The translations under genes and the position numbers were made by a program. This document shows, piece by piece, positions 13,733-25,317 of a stretch of DNA of 64,000 nucleotides. The notes under the pieces are model-generated. The model searched no databases and was not told where the DNA came from. It saw nothing but the letters and a program-made list of their open reading frames with translations. Position 1 is the stretch's first letter, and each line of letters opens with the position of its first letter. This DNA is from Arabidopsis thaliana (lineage: Eukaryota; Streptophyta; Magnoliopsida; Brassicales; Brassicaceae), in NCBI RefSeq assembly GCF_000001735.4, contig NC_003075.7, positions 13,393,001-13,457,000 of the forward strand, given 5' to 3'.

Positions 13733-14973
13733 TCAGGTATCTTCCACTTGCGAGTGTAACACAAAGCTCGGAAATGTAGTTGTGATATCCCTGCACACAA
13801 TATCAGATATCATGGTGTTAATAATACGTGATGCAGAAAAATTTGAAGTTGCATTGGCTAAACCTCGGGTTAGTCTTTGGTTTAGGAGCTCACTTGAGAT
13901 ACTGGAGAGTCATGTTCTTCAGAAGAAGAGGATGTCTAAAAACTAGGTCCATCCACTCTTCCTCATCGATCATCCCTTCATGTTTTGTGTCAGCTTGCAC
14001 AAATGTCTGCCTCATAAACTCAAAAATCACTCTTCACTTCATATTCATCAGCTGCTTAAACTTAGTTGGCTATACTATAGACTAGAGTCGAACCAAAAAA
14101 TAGAAGGAAGGAAAACACACCTTGTCGATTATACTCTCTACGATTTCGTCTGACTGGCTCATGCCGGACGCAGCAAGAGTAGCCACCACCAGTTGTTTCA
14201 CCCCCTGCCTTTCGATAAAACCTTGCTGCTTAAGATCATATAGCTGAAACGAAACTGCCAAATAATGTTCCAGGTAACCGTTAATAAGCTTTCATGGAAT
14301 ATATATAGGTAGCATGTGAACAGTTTGTTTGTAGATGGTTAATATATCGGGTCTAGTTTTTGAGATCAGAGACGTACGGTCAATTTTATCATCTATAGGA
14401 GCAGATGGATGAAAGACAGAGAGAGCTCGGGCAAACTCCTCAAACCCAAGTAATCCATCATGATTTGTGTCGAACAAATCGAAGACCTGTGTGATAGGGT
14501 AATGTCATTGTTTGCAAATGGATTACAAAGACTTTTTTTGTTGAGAACAAAAATAAAATACCCTCTCTGAAAACAAGCTCTCATTTTTGTCAGTCTGGAA
14601 TATGGCTACATGAAACTGTTCCTGATACAACAGAAATACAACAGGACACGTTATGGAAAATCTGTAAGACTTGTTGAAAAGAAGGAGTGCGTGGCAAGAA
14701 AGACATATATATTTATATATAATTCCAAATACCTTGTTCATTTCACCATAATAACACGTTACGCCTTCTACAACGTTACCCTGAACGAAGAAACACAGAT
14801 TTATATCATATGCGTACTTAGCAAGAAAGTTACATATAATTTATACGAACCTCGTTTCTTTGGCAATCAACACCGCTGAGTTTCTTAAACACCTCATAGA
14901 GTGCCTTTCGCTTTTTCTGATCCGTAAAGCATCCCGTGGAGTTGGAAGAAGCTGAATTTCTTGTTGAATCCAT
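13733..14973 (-). CDS. CBL7: Calcineurin B-like calcium sensor 7
   Basis: Seven exons: 14973-14851, 14780-14733, 14621-14562, 14486-14378, 14254-14121, 14006-13894 and 13790-13733; 214 aa. EF-hand loops 2 and 4 are intact ([24 protein letters not shown]), loop 3 is the non-canonical [12 protein letters not shown], and the loop-1 region is rewritten ([23 protein letters not shown]) with an extra exon junction. The C-terminus keeps the FPSF motif that CIPK kinases phosphorylate in CBLs. Unlike its neighbour CBL3 it lacks the Cys-rich N-terminal tonoplast-targeting segment and begins [15 protein letters not shown]. Role by family: binds Ca2+ and activates CIPK kinases; CBL7 has been tied to nitrate and pH responses in roots. 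It sits in tandem 635 bp from CBL3. Confidence 0.94.
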
Positions 14974-15607
14974 GGAGAGTCGTGTAGATAGAAACTTTTT
15001 AGCCAAGAAAGAGAGAACAAATCGATGATCAAAAAAAGAGATTGTCAACGCGCTCTGATACCTATTCAGATCTTTGAGACAGGGAAAACATATATATTAG
15101 GAAAGACCGAAAGAGTAAGTAATTTATTCCTCAAAGTAAACGTGTTTATGCAGAACACAATCGTCACTAACTTTGCTAATTACTTTGTCAACTCTAACTG
15201 ACAAAGTCAACCACAAGACTAACAAATCCGATTGTTGTAATGTTGCATCCGGTTCGATCAAATCGGTGATTTCAATTTTGACTTCAGAATTCAGACTAGA
15301 GCATACCCGATCATTTGGTGTTGGGTTCTCTCTTTTTTGCTCTCTATTATCACTTCATCAGTTTGCTCTTTATTAATAGGATTCATGTCTCAAGGTTAGT
15401 AGTATATCTACAGATGCGAGGAGAAAATCAGCAATCAAAATCAGGAGTAGCAAAAATACAGATTTGTTTTCTTTACTTTTAATTCACACAAGTAACAACA
15501 AAATCTTGAAAATGTTCAGAGAGATTGAAACAAATAGACATGATACATAATCAGAAAACAAACACAATTCCCAAATTGTCTCCTCTGCTAATATGCTATT
15601 GTTTTTC
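14974..15607. other. CBL7 promoter region and CBL3 3' flank
   Basis: Compact spacer. The left part must act as the CBL7 promoter; the right part, from about 15246, is the CBL3 3' flank duplicated beside CBL7. I see no remnant of the CBL3 first coding exon here, so the CBL7 start region appears newly formed. Confidence 0.5.
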
Positions 15608-16998
15608 TCAGGTATCTTCCACCTGCGAGTGGAACACAAAGCTCGGAAATGTAGTTGTTATATCCCTGCACACAATATCAGAGATCGGTGTTAATAATAA
15701 CACAGAAAAAATTGGAAGTTGCATTGCCTAAACCTCGGATAAGTCTTGGTTTAGGAACTCACTTAAGATACTGGAGAGTCATATTCTTTAGAAGGGAAGG
15801 ATGCCTGAGAACAAGGGTTCTCCACTCTTCCTTATCGATCCTCCCGTCATGTTTTGTATCAGCTTCCTCAAATGTCTGTGAAAGAAGAAACTTAGAAACC
15901 ACTCTTTACTTTATTCTCAACTGCTATCATGAGTTGGCTATACAACAGTGGAACAAGAATATAGTATCGAGCAGGGTAGGAAGGAACCACACCTTGTCGA
16001 TTATACTCTCTATGATTTCGTCTGACAGGTTCATGCCGGACTCAGCAAGAGTAGCCACCACCATTTGCTTCACCTCTTGCCTCTCTATGAAACCTTGCTG
16101 CTTAAGATCATATAGCTGAAACGAAACTGCAAAACAATGTTCCCGGTAACTGTTAGTGATATTTCATGGGTTACATGTAGCATGTCAACATCAGATAAAT
16201 TGTATAGATGGTTTCTCAGATCAACTTTGTAAGATCAAAGACGTACAGTCAATCTTGTCTTCTATGGGAGCATTTGGATGAAAGACAGAGAGAGCACGCG
16301 CAAACTCCTCAAACCCCAGTATTCCATTATGCTTTGTGTCAAACAAATCGAATACCTGTGATTGGTACTGTCAAGTTATCTTTCAAAAAGGATCTTGGCA
16401 AATGGATAACAAAGTCTTTTGATTAAAAAAGAAGAACATACCCGGTCTGCAAACAAGCTCTCTTTTTTATTTGTCTTGAACAAGGCTAACTGAAATTCTT
16501 CCTGAACGACAAGACAGGTCAAGGAAAATCAGAAAAGGATGTCCAAAAGACGTAGCAATATGCATGATTCGTGAGGAGTATAAGTGAGTGGCATAAAAGA
16601 CATATAATGATGCCCTTCCTTCATACCTTGTTTATTAGCCCATCATCAATCACAGCACTGCTGATTTTCTTAAACAGCTCATAGAGAGCCTCTATTTCAC
16701 TCACGCTAACTGCACCCAAACGAGTCAATGATCAAAACACAGAAAGAAAGATTTGCATTCCTCTTAACAGAGAGCATCAACTAGAGTAATGGCAAGCCTT
16801 TGAATCATACATATAACTGGAAAAAAAAAGTGCATGGAAGTTAAAATAAGATGGAAAAGAAGTTGAGAGCATACAAACTGTCTCTCTCGCAAGAAGTTCA
16901 GGGTCACCAAGGCCTCCAGATTGTTTGTAAATATCGATATCAAAACACCGGAAAAAAGAGGAGCATACATGCTTGAAACCGTCTATGCACTGCGACAT
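15608..16998 (-). CDS. CBL3: Calcineurin B-like calcium sensor 3, tonoplast type
   Basis: Seven coding exons: 16998-16875, 16709-16627, 16501-16442, 16355-16247, 16126-15993, 15875-15763 and 15665-15608; 226 aa. The N-terminus [18 protein letters not shown] is the Cys-rich S-acylation segment that sends CBL2/CBL3 to the tonoplast. EF1 has the 14-residue CBL-type loop ending [13 protein letters not shown]2 [14 protein letters not shown]3 [14 protein letters not shown]4 [12 protein letters not shown]; the C-terminal FPSF motif is the CIPK target. Known role: with CIPK partners it regulates vacuolar H+-ATPase and ion transport. Exon phases match CBL7 from exon 3 onward. Paralogue on chromosome 5: CBL2 (AT5G55990). 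Confidence 0.96.
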
Positions 16999-18080
16999 GA
17001 TATATCTTGTAAATCAAAACTCTCCATGCCTGTTAAATAACAATAAAATGTAAGAACTTTCGAACCACTTGGAAGAATCTAAAGACATATGCATTTGAAC
17101 AAGATAAGTACCTTTTAACCATTTCCTGGTTCGTCAAATAGGCAATGCTTTGTACACCTCAAAAAATTCTGCGATGGGAAGGAAATGAGATATAGTCAGT
17201 TATTAGCTCATCAAATTGCAAAACAGTTAAAGAAGAATTGACAGGAGCAAACAAGATTCATCATTCTCAGATCAGATCTGAATTAGACTAAAGCACCAGA
17301 TACTATGAAACACAAACAGAGGAGACGCATATTATAAACGGTCGTAAACTTTATGCATTAATCTTAACTCCAGATTCATTTCCAGATTAACCAATGTATT
17401 CATGGATTAGGAACTATCTTTAAGCTAAAACACGAAACCCAAATCTAAGAAACAGCCCCAAAAAATACATGAACTAGGATAAAATGAGGAATCAAAAACA
17501 CCCAATTTCACGTCAGAAATGCATCATGAATTTTGCGGGGAAAAAAAATGCATCATGAAGAACATAATAAAACTATCCAGACGGATTAATCGTCAGAAAA
17601 TATAATCCTCTGAGGATCGACACCTGAATCTAATCGCGATATGAATCAGAGAAGTGATTAAGCTAAGGAGAAATGACGGATATGAGAAAAAGCGATCCAA
17701 TGAGTTTTAGATTCCAAATCGTTCGGATTCAGAGATACAACAACGATGAATCTCGTTATATAAACTTGGTAATCAGCTCATGGATCTATCAGCTTGCGAA
17801 GAAATTAGTTGCTTGATTCTCAATCTCAAATTTTAACTTGTTTCCCATCGCGATTTTCCCGGAATAAACACACGAGATTACGAGGAAGCGACCGACCGCG
17901 AAATCGTAGAAAAGGGAGAAAGAGAAGAAGAAAAAGCCTTACGCCACGGCGGATGATGAGCCTTCCTTGCGGCGGCTCCGGCGGTTGAAGGTGACGGTGG
18001 TTGCGGTGGAAAACGCGAAAAAAGCTCTTATTGGGTAAGTGAGAGAAAAAAGGTCGACACGATTTTCTATAAGCAGAATG
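16999..18080 (-). promoter_or_regulatory. CBL3: CBL3 spliced leader with upstream ORFs
   Basis: Splice sites suggest non-coding exons: first exon from about 18050 ending at 17943 (GGC then GTAAGG), second 17168-17112, third starting at 17029. The first leader intron is about 770 bp, long for this species and of the sort that can enhance expression. Two upstream ORFs follow from this splicing: an 8-codon ORF from 17122 that crosses the last leader junction and stops at 17014, and a 14-codon ORF from 17027 that runs past the CBL3 ATG in another frame and stops at 16983. Exon ends are inferred from sequence only. Confidence 0.6.
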
Positions 18081-18704
18081 AATATATTGCAAAATTTTAA
18101 ATATGCTAAGAAAAAGACCAAATTATTTTTGTTTGTTGGCGTTTTTATACTTTTTAAATTTAAAAAATAAATAATTTTGTTTATTTTTACTCGATGTTGA
18201 TACAGTTGTAATAAAACTCCTTGTTACATTCACTTTCACACGTCGTCGTCTAGTGGAGCATGTGTCCATTTATGCGCTGTCTTAAACACCATCGTTTCAA
18301 TAATCGTTCCTATACGACGGCGTGTCATGTTATTCGGATTCTGACTGTTGCTTTGGTCTGATTTGGTCTCTGGGTTTGAATTCGGTTTAAATTGTCTTTG
18401 GAAAAAATATTATAGCAAAAACCAGTATAAGCTTAGTTACATTAACCAACAATTAAAACTTTGATTAATGGTAAGAGAGGGACAAACTCTACTGGTAAAA
18501 CAACAGATTGATCATGTTTTTTAACTTTTTTTTTAGGTAAAATTACAGTTACTGGTGAGCTACTTTGTACACAAGAAAAAAAAAGGAATGATAACGACAT
18601 TCACACAAGTAAACGTGTTTAGGCGGCAACAGAAAAAAAAAAAAACACATATATGGTACTTGGTCAGAGATTCAATCTTGTGACTCATGTATTGTTTTGA
18701 TTTT
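18081..18704. other. Spacer between CBL3 promoter and RING gene 3' end
   Basis: No gene. It holds the CBL3 promoter at the left and the 3' UTR of the RING gene at the right, with two A-rich runs near 18530-18650. Confidence 0.4.
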
Positions 18705-19889
18705 TCAGTTAGGGAGATCTTGTTTGCAAAGAGGACAACACGAGATGATACGAAGCCATTGATCTACGCATTTGAGGTGAAACCTATGCGAACATGGAAG
18801 CTTTCTCACTTCTTCTTTCTCTTTGTACTTTGCCAAACATATACAACATTCCTGCAATAATGAAACCGGTGGGTTTCAGTTTTGATATCAAGATTGATTT
18901 CTGACTATTTGACCTATTTCAGAATTCAAATTAGTGCTTACCGGATCATTGTTTGCTTGAGAAGAATCAGAAGTTTCATCAATGAGTTTGTATTTCCAAC
19001 TTGGGAGACTGGAGATCTGGTCATCTGAAGCTCCTTTTTCCGAAGATCCAACGTTCATGTTGTAGCCGAGGAAGCTACTAACGAGAGGTACAACACAACA
19101 GAGCAGGAGGAAGAGAAGAAATGGGAAGGAGTAACAGAGAGCGTTCCAAGCGAGTAGGGAGATGCAGAGGACATGAAGGATTGGAGCATAGTGGAAAGAA
19201 CCAAACCGAGAATCAAAAACCCATACATTACCTATCACAAACCATATCGCAAAGAATAGCTCCAGCGATGTCCGGCATTTGTTCATCAAATGCGAGCACC
19301 TAAAACACACACAAAAATAAGTCATTTTCCTAGAAATCTTTGCATTTTATGATCAAACTTGAAAAAACTAGATTTTTGTTAGTAACCTGGTGGTCTCTTC
19401 CCTGCTTCTTTGTTGCTGCTCAATATCGCCGAAGCTAAATGCATTTTCATGGCTAGTATCTTGCTGACGATACCGACCGTATAGTAACATAAGATTGAGC
19501 AGACATCCAACGTTGTAGCCAGTGATCCATAACCTCATCGGCCAAACAGGCCTCTCGTTTTTGGACAAAGCTAGTGTGGATGTTATCACAGTGATCTGTA
19601 AAAGTAAAGCGATGAGCTCTGATACCATCCAAGCGATAGAATTGAAAGGATTGGTGCCAAGATCGGATCTTGAGGCGTTCTGGTAATGAAAGACTCTTCT
19701 CAAGAAAATGAACCACCTTGCTCTAGATACCCTCATGGCAAGTCTCATGAAGAAGGAAGAAGATGGAGAGCTCTCCGGAGCCGTGTGAGTGTTATCATCC
19801 AGTTGCGTGGAAGCGAAGGAAGAAGATGAGGAGACAGTGATGGAGTTAATGGCTGATGATTGCAACTGAGAGGAATAACGGGTACTCAT
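18705..19889 (-). CDS. Multi-pass membrane RING-H2 protein, probable E3 ubiquitin ligase
   Basis: Three exons: 19889-19387, 19299-18942 and 18851-18705; 335 aa. A Ser-rich N-terminus precedes four or five hydrophobic segments (about residues 83-105, 115-140, 175-205 and 210-245), then a soluble acidic linker, then a RING-H2 finger filling the last exon: C289-x2-C292, CSHRFH (C-x-H-x2-H), C, and CCPLCKQ. The spacing is C3H2C3 and all eight ligands are present, so E2 binding is expected. The RING lies at the very C-terminus on the cytosolic side. Substrate is unknown. Known locus AT4G26580; paralogue AT5G55970. Confidence 0.92.
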
Positions 19890-21133
19890 ATCGGAAACAG
19901 AGAGGTCTTTGATTTGATCTCCTGAACAAGAGCAAAGAGAAACAGAGTAAAGCTTGAGCTAAAAAGCCATGAAAAGTCTTTAAAATATGCAATTAAAGTA
20001 CATGTAAAAAAAAAGACATGGATGGATATATCAGTGAGGCATTTTCATCAAATACCTTATCTTCACTCTGCGAAACAGAGCAACATACCAAAAAGTGTAG
20101 GTTTTGGTGTGAACCCAGCAGATGGAGAAGATTTTGGTAAAAAAATAGTGAAGATAGAAGAGATGAAGAAGAAAGGAAGGTGTAGTGATATTGTCAGAGA
20201 AGGTGAAGTTGGCCGTTTGATAGTGACGTCCACAAATGGATTTTTGCTTAGGATTGAAGAATGCAGAAGAAGCAGAGAAGTAGGAGAACATAAACCGTTG
20301 GCCTATAAAACCTAACAACCTTAGTTTTTTGTCTTCGAAGCAAAACTCCGACAGCAACCGCTGCTGCTTTATCTATTCTCGTTTTTTTTTTGGTTAGACA
20401 ACGCCATCTCTCCTCCCTCTCTCCCTCTCTCCCTCTACGCAAAGCCAAATATTTATAAGAAAATCATTAAACATAAAAAAATTCAAAATCCAGTATTGGG
20501 CCGGGTTGGGCCGCGTAAACGGGTATCCAAATTAGAGGGTCGTTGAACTGAGTCTGACTCACTGAGTTTTGTGATCGAGTCAAACAAAGGTGAGCTTGGG
20601 AAATAATGGCGTAGCTCTACTAGCTCAAGTTTGAGCTCTCCCATAATGAGTACATCAAGCTTGTCCTCCATCTCCTGCCTCCTCTGGAGATCTCTCTCAT
20701 GATGACTTCGAAGGTTTGAAAAACCTAACTATGAATCTTAGGATCTGATTACGTTTGACATGTACGTTAAATTGCACAATTTAGGAGTTTTCCTGAGTTC
20801 AATAGAAGGTGACAAATTTGGTTCTTGATTGCTTGAAATTGACAGGAACGGAAGTTGTTCACAGATCTTAGTGTTATTCAATTAGAAAAAGATGGAAACT
20901 TTTAGCCTTGTTTTGCTTTGTCCTGAAATTATACTCTCTTTGATTGAAATTTGTGTTAGAGCTATCATCTTTGGGTGTTCTTAATTTGCAAACCATTTTT
21001 TACTTTATCACTTAAACTCTCACAAAGTCTTTACGCATTATTATTATTATGGCCACCAAACGACTTTGCAGTAACTGTCCCTCACCTGCAGGTATGAGAA
21101 ACTACAGAGATAATGTTAAACTGCAACAAGGTT
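19890..21133. other. RING gene promoter and OPT5 3' flank
   Basis: The RING gene leader probably starts near 20430 in a CT-rich (GA-rich on minus) tract. Small ORFs at 20022-20315 (+) and 20483-20671 (-) show no family features and are not called. The right part should contain the OPT5 3' UTR. Confidence 0.45.
20497..20512. promoter_or_regulatory. Paired site II elements
   Basis: Two TGGGCC motifs at 20497-20502 and 20507-20512 are spaced exactly 10 bp, one helical turn. Site II pairs bind TCP factors in promoters of growth genes. They lie about 70 bp upstream of the presumed RING gene leader on the minus strand. Confidence 0.45.
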
Positions 21134-23850
21134 TTAGAACACCGGGCAGCCCTTAGCGACGATCCCTTTCTCTGTTGGGCAATTTGCCAAAGGGCAATGG
21201 TCTGTGTTCTCATTCCCCCACCAATCTGGTAAGCTTATGTTATTGTTCTGTAACGCAAAGTAGATCAACACTCCCATAACCGCAGTGCCTGCATCAAGAG
21301 CTGCAGAGAGGATGTAGTTATGCCTTGCCCACCATCCCTTGTACCTCCTGAAGATATAGTAGTTGAACACGATCCCAACAGCGAACCACGACCAGTAATG
21401 CACAGCCTTGGCCATTGGCATCACATTAGCCCCTGAGAAGATCAAGGGAATATGAATCTGATGTATCCACTTCTTCTCCGGGAATTTCCTTGCAAAGAAC
21501 CAGACCGGGACAGGAGCAAGGAAGCCAATGAGGAAGAACCAGTTCATCCCGGGGTATATACCTTTACTTGTGAACATCCTTCCAGGACCGATGATTCCCC
21601 AAATGATCGACGCGTTGTAGAACACTACATCCCCAGGGCAAGTCCACGGACTACTCTTTGGGAGCATATCTGTGTTACAGATGTTCTCGACTGAAGAAAG
21701 CAACCACCATGTGGTCCCGAAGGAGACAGTTGAAGCAACAATAGTCGCAACGAGTTGAACGATGAACATAGATCTCGGAGGAATCTTCATGTAGTGGCCA
21801 AGTTTGAAGTCTCCGACAAAGTACAAGGCTTGAGCTATACTCACAGAACCATAAGTCTTAAAAGCCACATTGGCAAGTGGCTTTCCCGGATACAAGAACC
21901 CGATGATCAGTTCCGATATAACATTAAGACCCATTCGCTGGTTTGTGGTCGCTAGGATAACTCCAATAGGCAAAGTGAAGGTAAAGGCGATGGCACAAGC
22001 GAGTAAAAGTCCCCACCATGGGAGCTGAAGCTGTTTGCCAAATCCCTCACATGCATAAAGAGCTAGCACAAAGGAAGCAGCGAGAACCGCAACGAACCAC
22101 CATTGAGGTACTTCCTTATAATTCTTCTTCATCAATCTTGTATGCACATCTCCAAACTTGTCCTTTGTCGTCAATGTTGCCTTCTTCCACAGCTCCCAGA
22201 TAAACCTTCATGTAAACAACCACAACAACAACAAAAAAATATTTTTCATGGAAACTGATAAATTGATCTATACAGTATTTTGAGACGCAGAGTAGAGAAA
22301 AAAAGAAAAAAAAAAGAATCTTACTTTCCGTCAAAGAGGGCGACATGAGAAATGGTTGCGGTAAGGGTACCGAAGCTGAGCCCATAGATCAGAGCAAACA
22401 GAATGCTAAGGTAAAGCTTGCTATAGCTTTCGTAAGCAGGAAGATCAATATTGAATGTTTTCTGGTTGAGGATACGAGTGGTGTTGTAACGCTGACCAGT
22501 GTGATCAAATGGGTGAGAGGTATAGAAAGGAAACTTCTTTGCCTCGTAAGCGTTGCTCCAGTAGAAGATAGGAAGGATGATGTAGAAGAAGATGATAAAT
22601 CCGCCAAAGGAATTGGCTATAGCGAAGAACGGTACAGCTAAAGGACTGCCTAAGAAACCTGCAACCGTGGACCAATCAAGACCAAATGAGCCAATGCCGA
22701 GACCGTGCAGCCCTGAACCGATCTGTTGAGCGGTTACAGAGCGGGTCCATATCCAGCAGACAAAGGAGAGATATGAGATGGAAGGGAAAAGATAGCCTGG
22801 GACTATGTAGTAAGTGAAGCTCAGGAAGAAGACTATCAAGAAGAATCTAAGTTTCGTTTGTTTTCCTTCACGCTTCTCCTCCTTCTCATGTAAGGCTCTA
22901 ATCCATCAAAAAGTAAAATTTCGTGACAGTTACAAATGTGAATGATTTGGAGAAAAAAACACGAACCTAAAGAGAGAGACTTGAACAAGATTTGCAGGCC
23001 ACCACATGTAAGGTGAGTCCACTAGGTATTTCCTGAACATACCCGCCCATCCATATCCCAACAACTACATGACAGATAAATAATGTAACTGTTACAAACA
23101 AAAACTATGTAATTTTTGAATTATATTGTATATTGTGTATACATACCTGAGTGGTTTGGACAAGCAACATGGCGGCGGCGGGATTGAGATTCCGGTGATA
23201 AAATGCTTTAACGATGGTTAGGATGCTGGTGGCATAAGCTCCTCCAGCTCCGGTATTAGCGAATATAGTGATCAGTACATGTTCCTTCATGTTGAATGGT
23301 CCAGGGTTCAACGAACACGACCAATTTGTACCAGGTAAACGGAGTTTTGTTGTTGGTAGAGTCGTGGCCATGAGCTTTCCTAGAGGGAGAGTGATGATCT
23401 GAGCCACGACTGAAGATACCGTGAGCGGGTTCGACCGGTAACCGAAGAAATTGTTCACGAACGCGAGTACCACGCAAGAAACCATTCCTAAGAACCATGT
23501 ACGGAATGTCAAAACTGGTAGAGATGGATCGTCGGTTATCGGTACGGTTAAACGGACCTCTTCGATTGGACTGTCGTTTTCATCCTCTTCTTCTTCATCT
23601 GCCCCAGGGACAAAATCGGTTTACTCAGAACCAACCAAAGTTGCTTAGTATGATCTACATTAATCTAAAGGAATCGAGTTGTGTTTAAGAATTATACAAA
23701 TAGAGCATCAGCCATAACGGTACACAAGGAATCAAACCACATCGAACCAAGATTGGTCAAAACAGAATCGAGATTTTATTTACCGGCTATGACGATCTTG
23801 GACTCAACCTTGTGCTCTGGAGGCTTGGATACTTCGAGAGAGCCTACCAT
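21134..23850 (-). CDS. OPT5: Oligopeptide transporter 5
   Basis: Five exons: 23850-23784, 23598-23147, 23064-22967, 22897-22325 and 22205-21134; 753 aa with a TAA stop. The short acidic N-terminus ([10 protein letters not shown]) leads into about 14-16 hydrophobic segments. The two OPT-family signatures are present: NPG in [12 protein letters not shown] and KIPPR in MKIPPRSMF. The C-terminus is Cys-rich and hydrophilic ([20 protein letters not shown]). Family role: proton-coupled uptake of small peptides, glutathione or metal chelates at the plasma membrane; the substrate cannot be read from sequence. The start at 23850 gives [20 protein letters not shown]; a TAACAG just before the ATG suggests a leader intron. 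Known locus AT4G26590; paralogue OPT1 (AT5G55930). Confidence 0.95.
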
Positions 23851-25317
23851 TTTCTGTTAGGCGGCCCTGACGTCGATCGACTCGGGTGATAATGTCCAGA
23901 GTTCTGAATAACTTGCTGTAGAAGTAATGTTCTTGTAAGCAACCTGTGTTAATGACCTGACATTAAAAATAAATTTTCTCTGCAATTTTTCCAGGAAAAA
24001 GGAAAAAGTTAGACCTCTGTTTTAGTTAAGATGTTTGAGAGGATGTACTAGTATTAGAGAAGATACAAGAGAGTATTTCCTCTAATATGTATTGGAGTGA
24101 AGACTGAAAGAATCATGATTTCTCGACGAATTTCTTAATATCGACAAGTTTACTGAACTCATTAGAACTAAAGTTGTTGATTCACTTTCAGTGGAAAAAA
24201 AACTTTCACTTCGGGGTAAAAAGCTAAAATCTTGATTTCGAGTATGAATGTAGATTCTACATCTGGTATGTTTTTGAAATAGGTACTTAAACTAAAAGAA
24301 TAAACAGATCATAAATATAGCAATTTTTGGCATTTAATCATTTAGAGATACTGGATCTAGCAATTTGTAGTGTATTCCGTCTATAGCTTTCAATTATTCA
24401 CTTTACTTCTCTGGTTTGAAAGAGACAAAAATCAGTTTACAGAAAGTAGACTTTCTATATAGAAAAAAGAGAAAGAACTTATCAAAAATAGTTTATACAT
24501 ACACTCTCATTCAAAGTAAAAGATTAGGATAGAGAGTAAATTACAAAAAGAAATTGAGCATTACAATAATTAGCGGATGTTGATAATAAAAAGGAAATAA
24601 TTGAACTAGCAAGAGACAATTTTGTGAGGTAAGAGTTGCAATTTAATTGGCGATCACTTGCAGCAGCTAAAAACAAAATTTTTAGCGATAGTGACAGTCT
24701 TAATGCATTATGCATGTAATTGGTTCGTACGTGTATACTTGCTGGTGCACCGCTTAATAGACTCCGAATTTGACTCGGACTCTTTGTGCGTTGGACGCGC
24801 GTCACAGGTGTGTCTTTCGGTCTTGCTTGTGGTCGCAATTGTATGTATCGTTGTTTTTGTTTTGATTGCCAATATGCATCATTGTTTCCATAATCTATCG
24901 GTTATACAATATGAAACGCATATTTCCACTTTTATTCAAGTTTCTGTTTCTAAGACACACACTGTCTTATTCAATCTGTTTCATGTCAACGTCTATGACT
25001 AGGTTCTATGTGTTATAAATAACTTGCAACTTCACCAAAAACATAATACATTTTTTTTTGACAGCCAAACTACATATATATCCTGCAAATGATAATATTT
25101 CAAATTCTAACACAATTTTACAAGAAATTTCAACCAATCAATCAAATTATTTTTGGTAGTTGGAATTAAAATTCACCAAAAATAAATTCGTGTTTTCATT
25201 CTTAAAGAAGAAACAGAATCGTTTAGAACTGATTTTAGAAAATTACGTGATTCATTTCAGTTTTTGTTATCAACATCACTAGCTTCAATCATGCATGGGC
25301 TGAGCATGTAACGCAGG
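23851..25317. other. OPT5 upstream region
   Basis: About 1.5 kb of AT-rich DNA without a supportable gene. The 114-codon + frame at 24658-25002 has no homology signal or good start context. It should hold the OPT5 leader and promoter. Confidence 0.45.

Noticed and set aside
20483..20671. 62-aa minus-strand ORF near the site II pair
   Set aside because: No recognisable features; could be chance, although the nearby promoter motifs leave a small doubt.
24658..25002. 114-aa + strand ORF upstream of OPT5
   Set aside because: Low-complexity composition, no family signal, no splice or promoter support.
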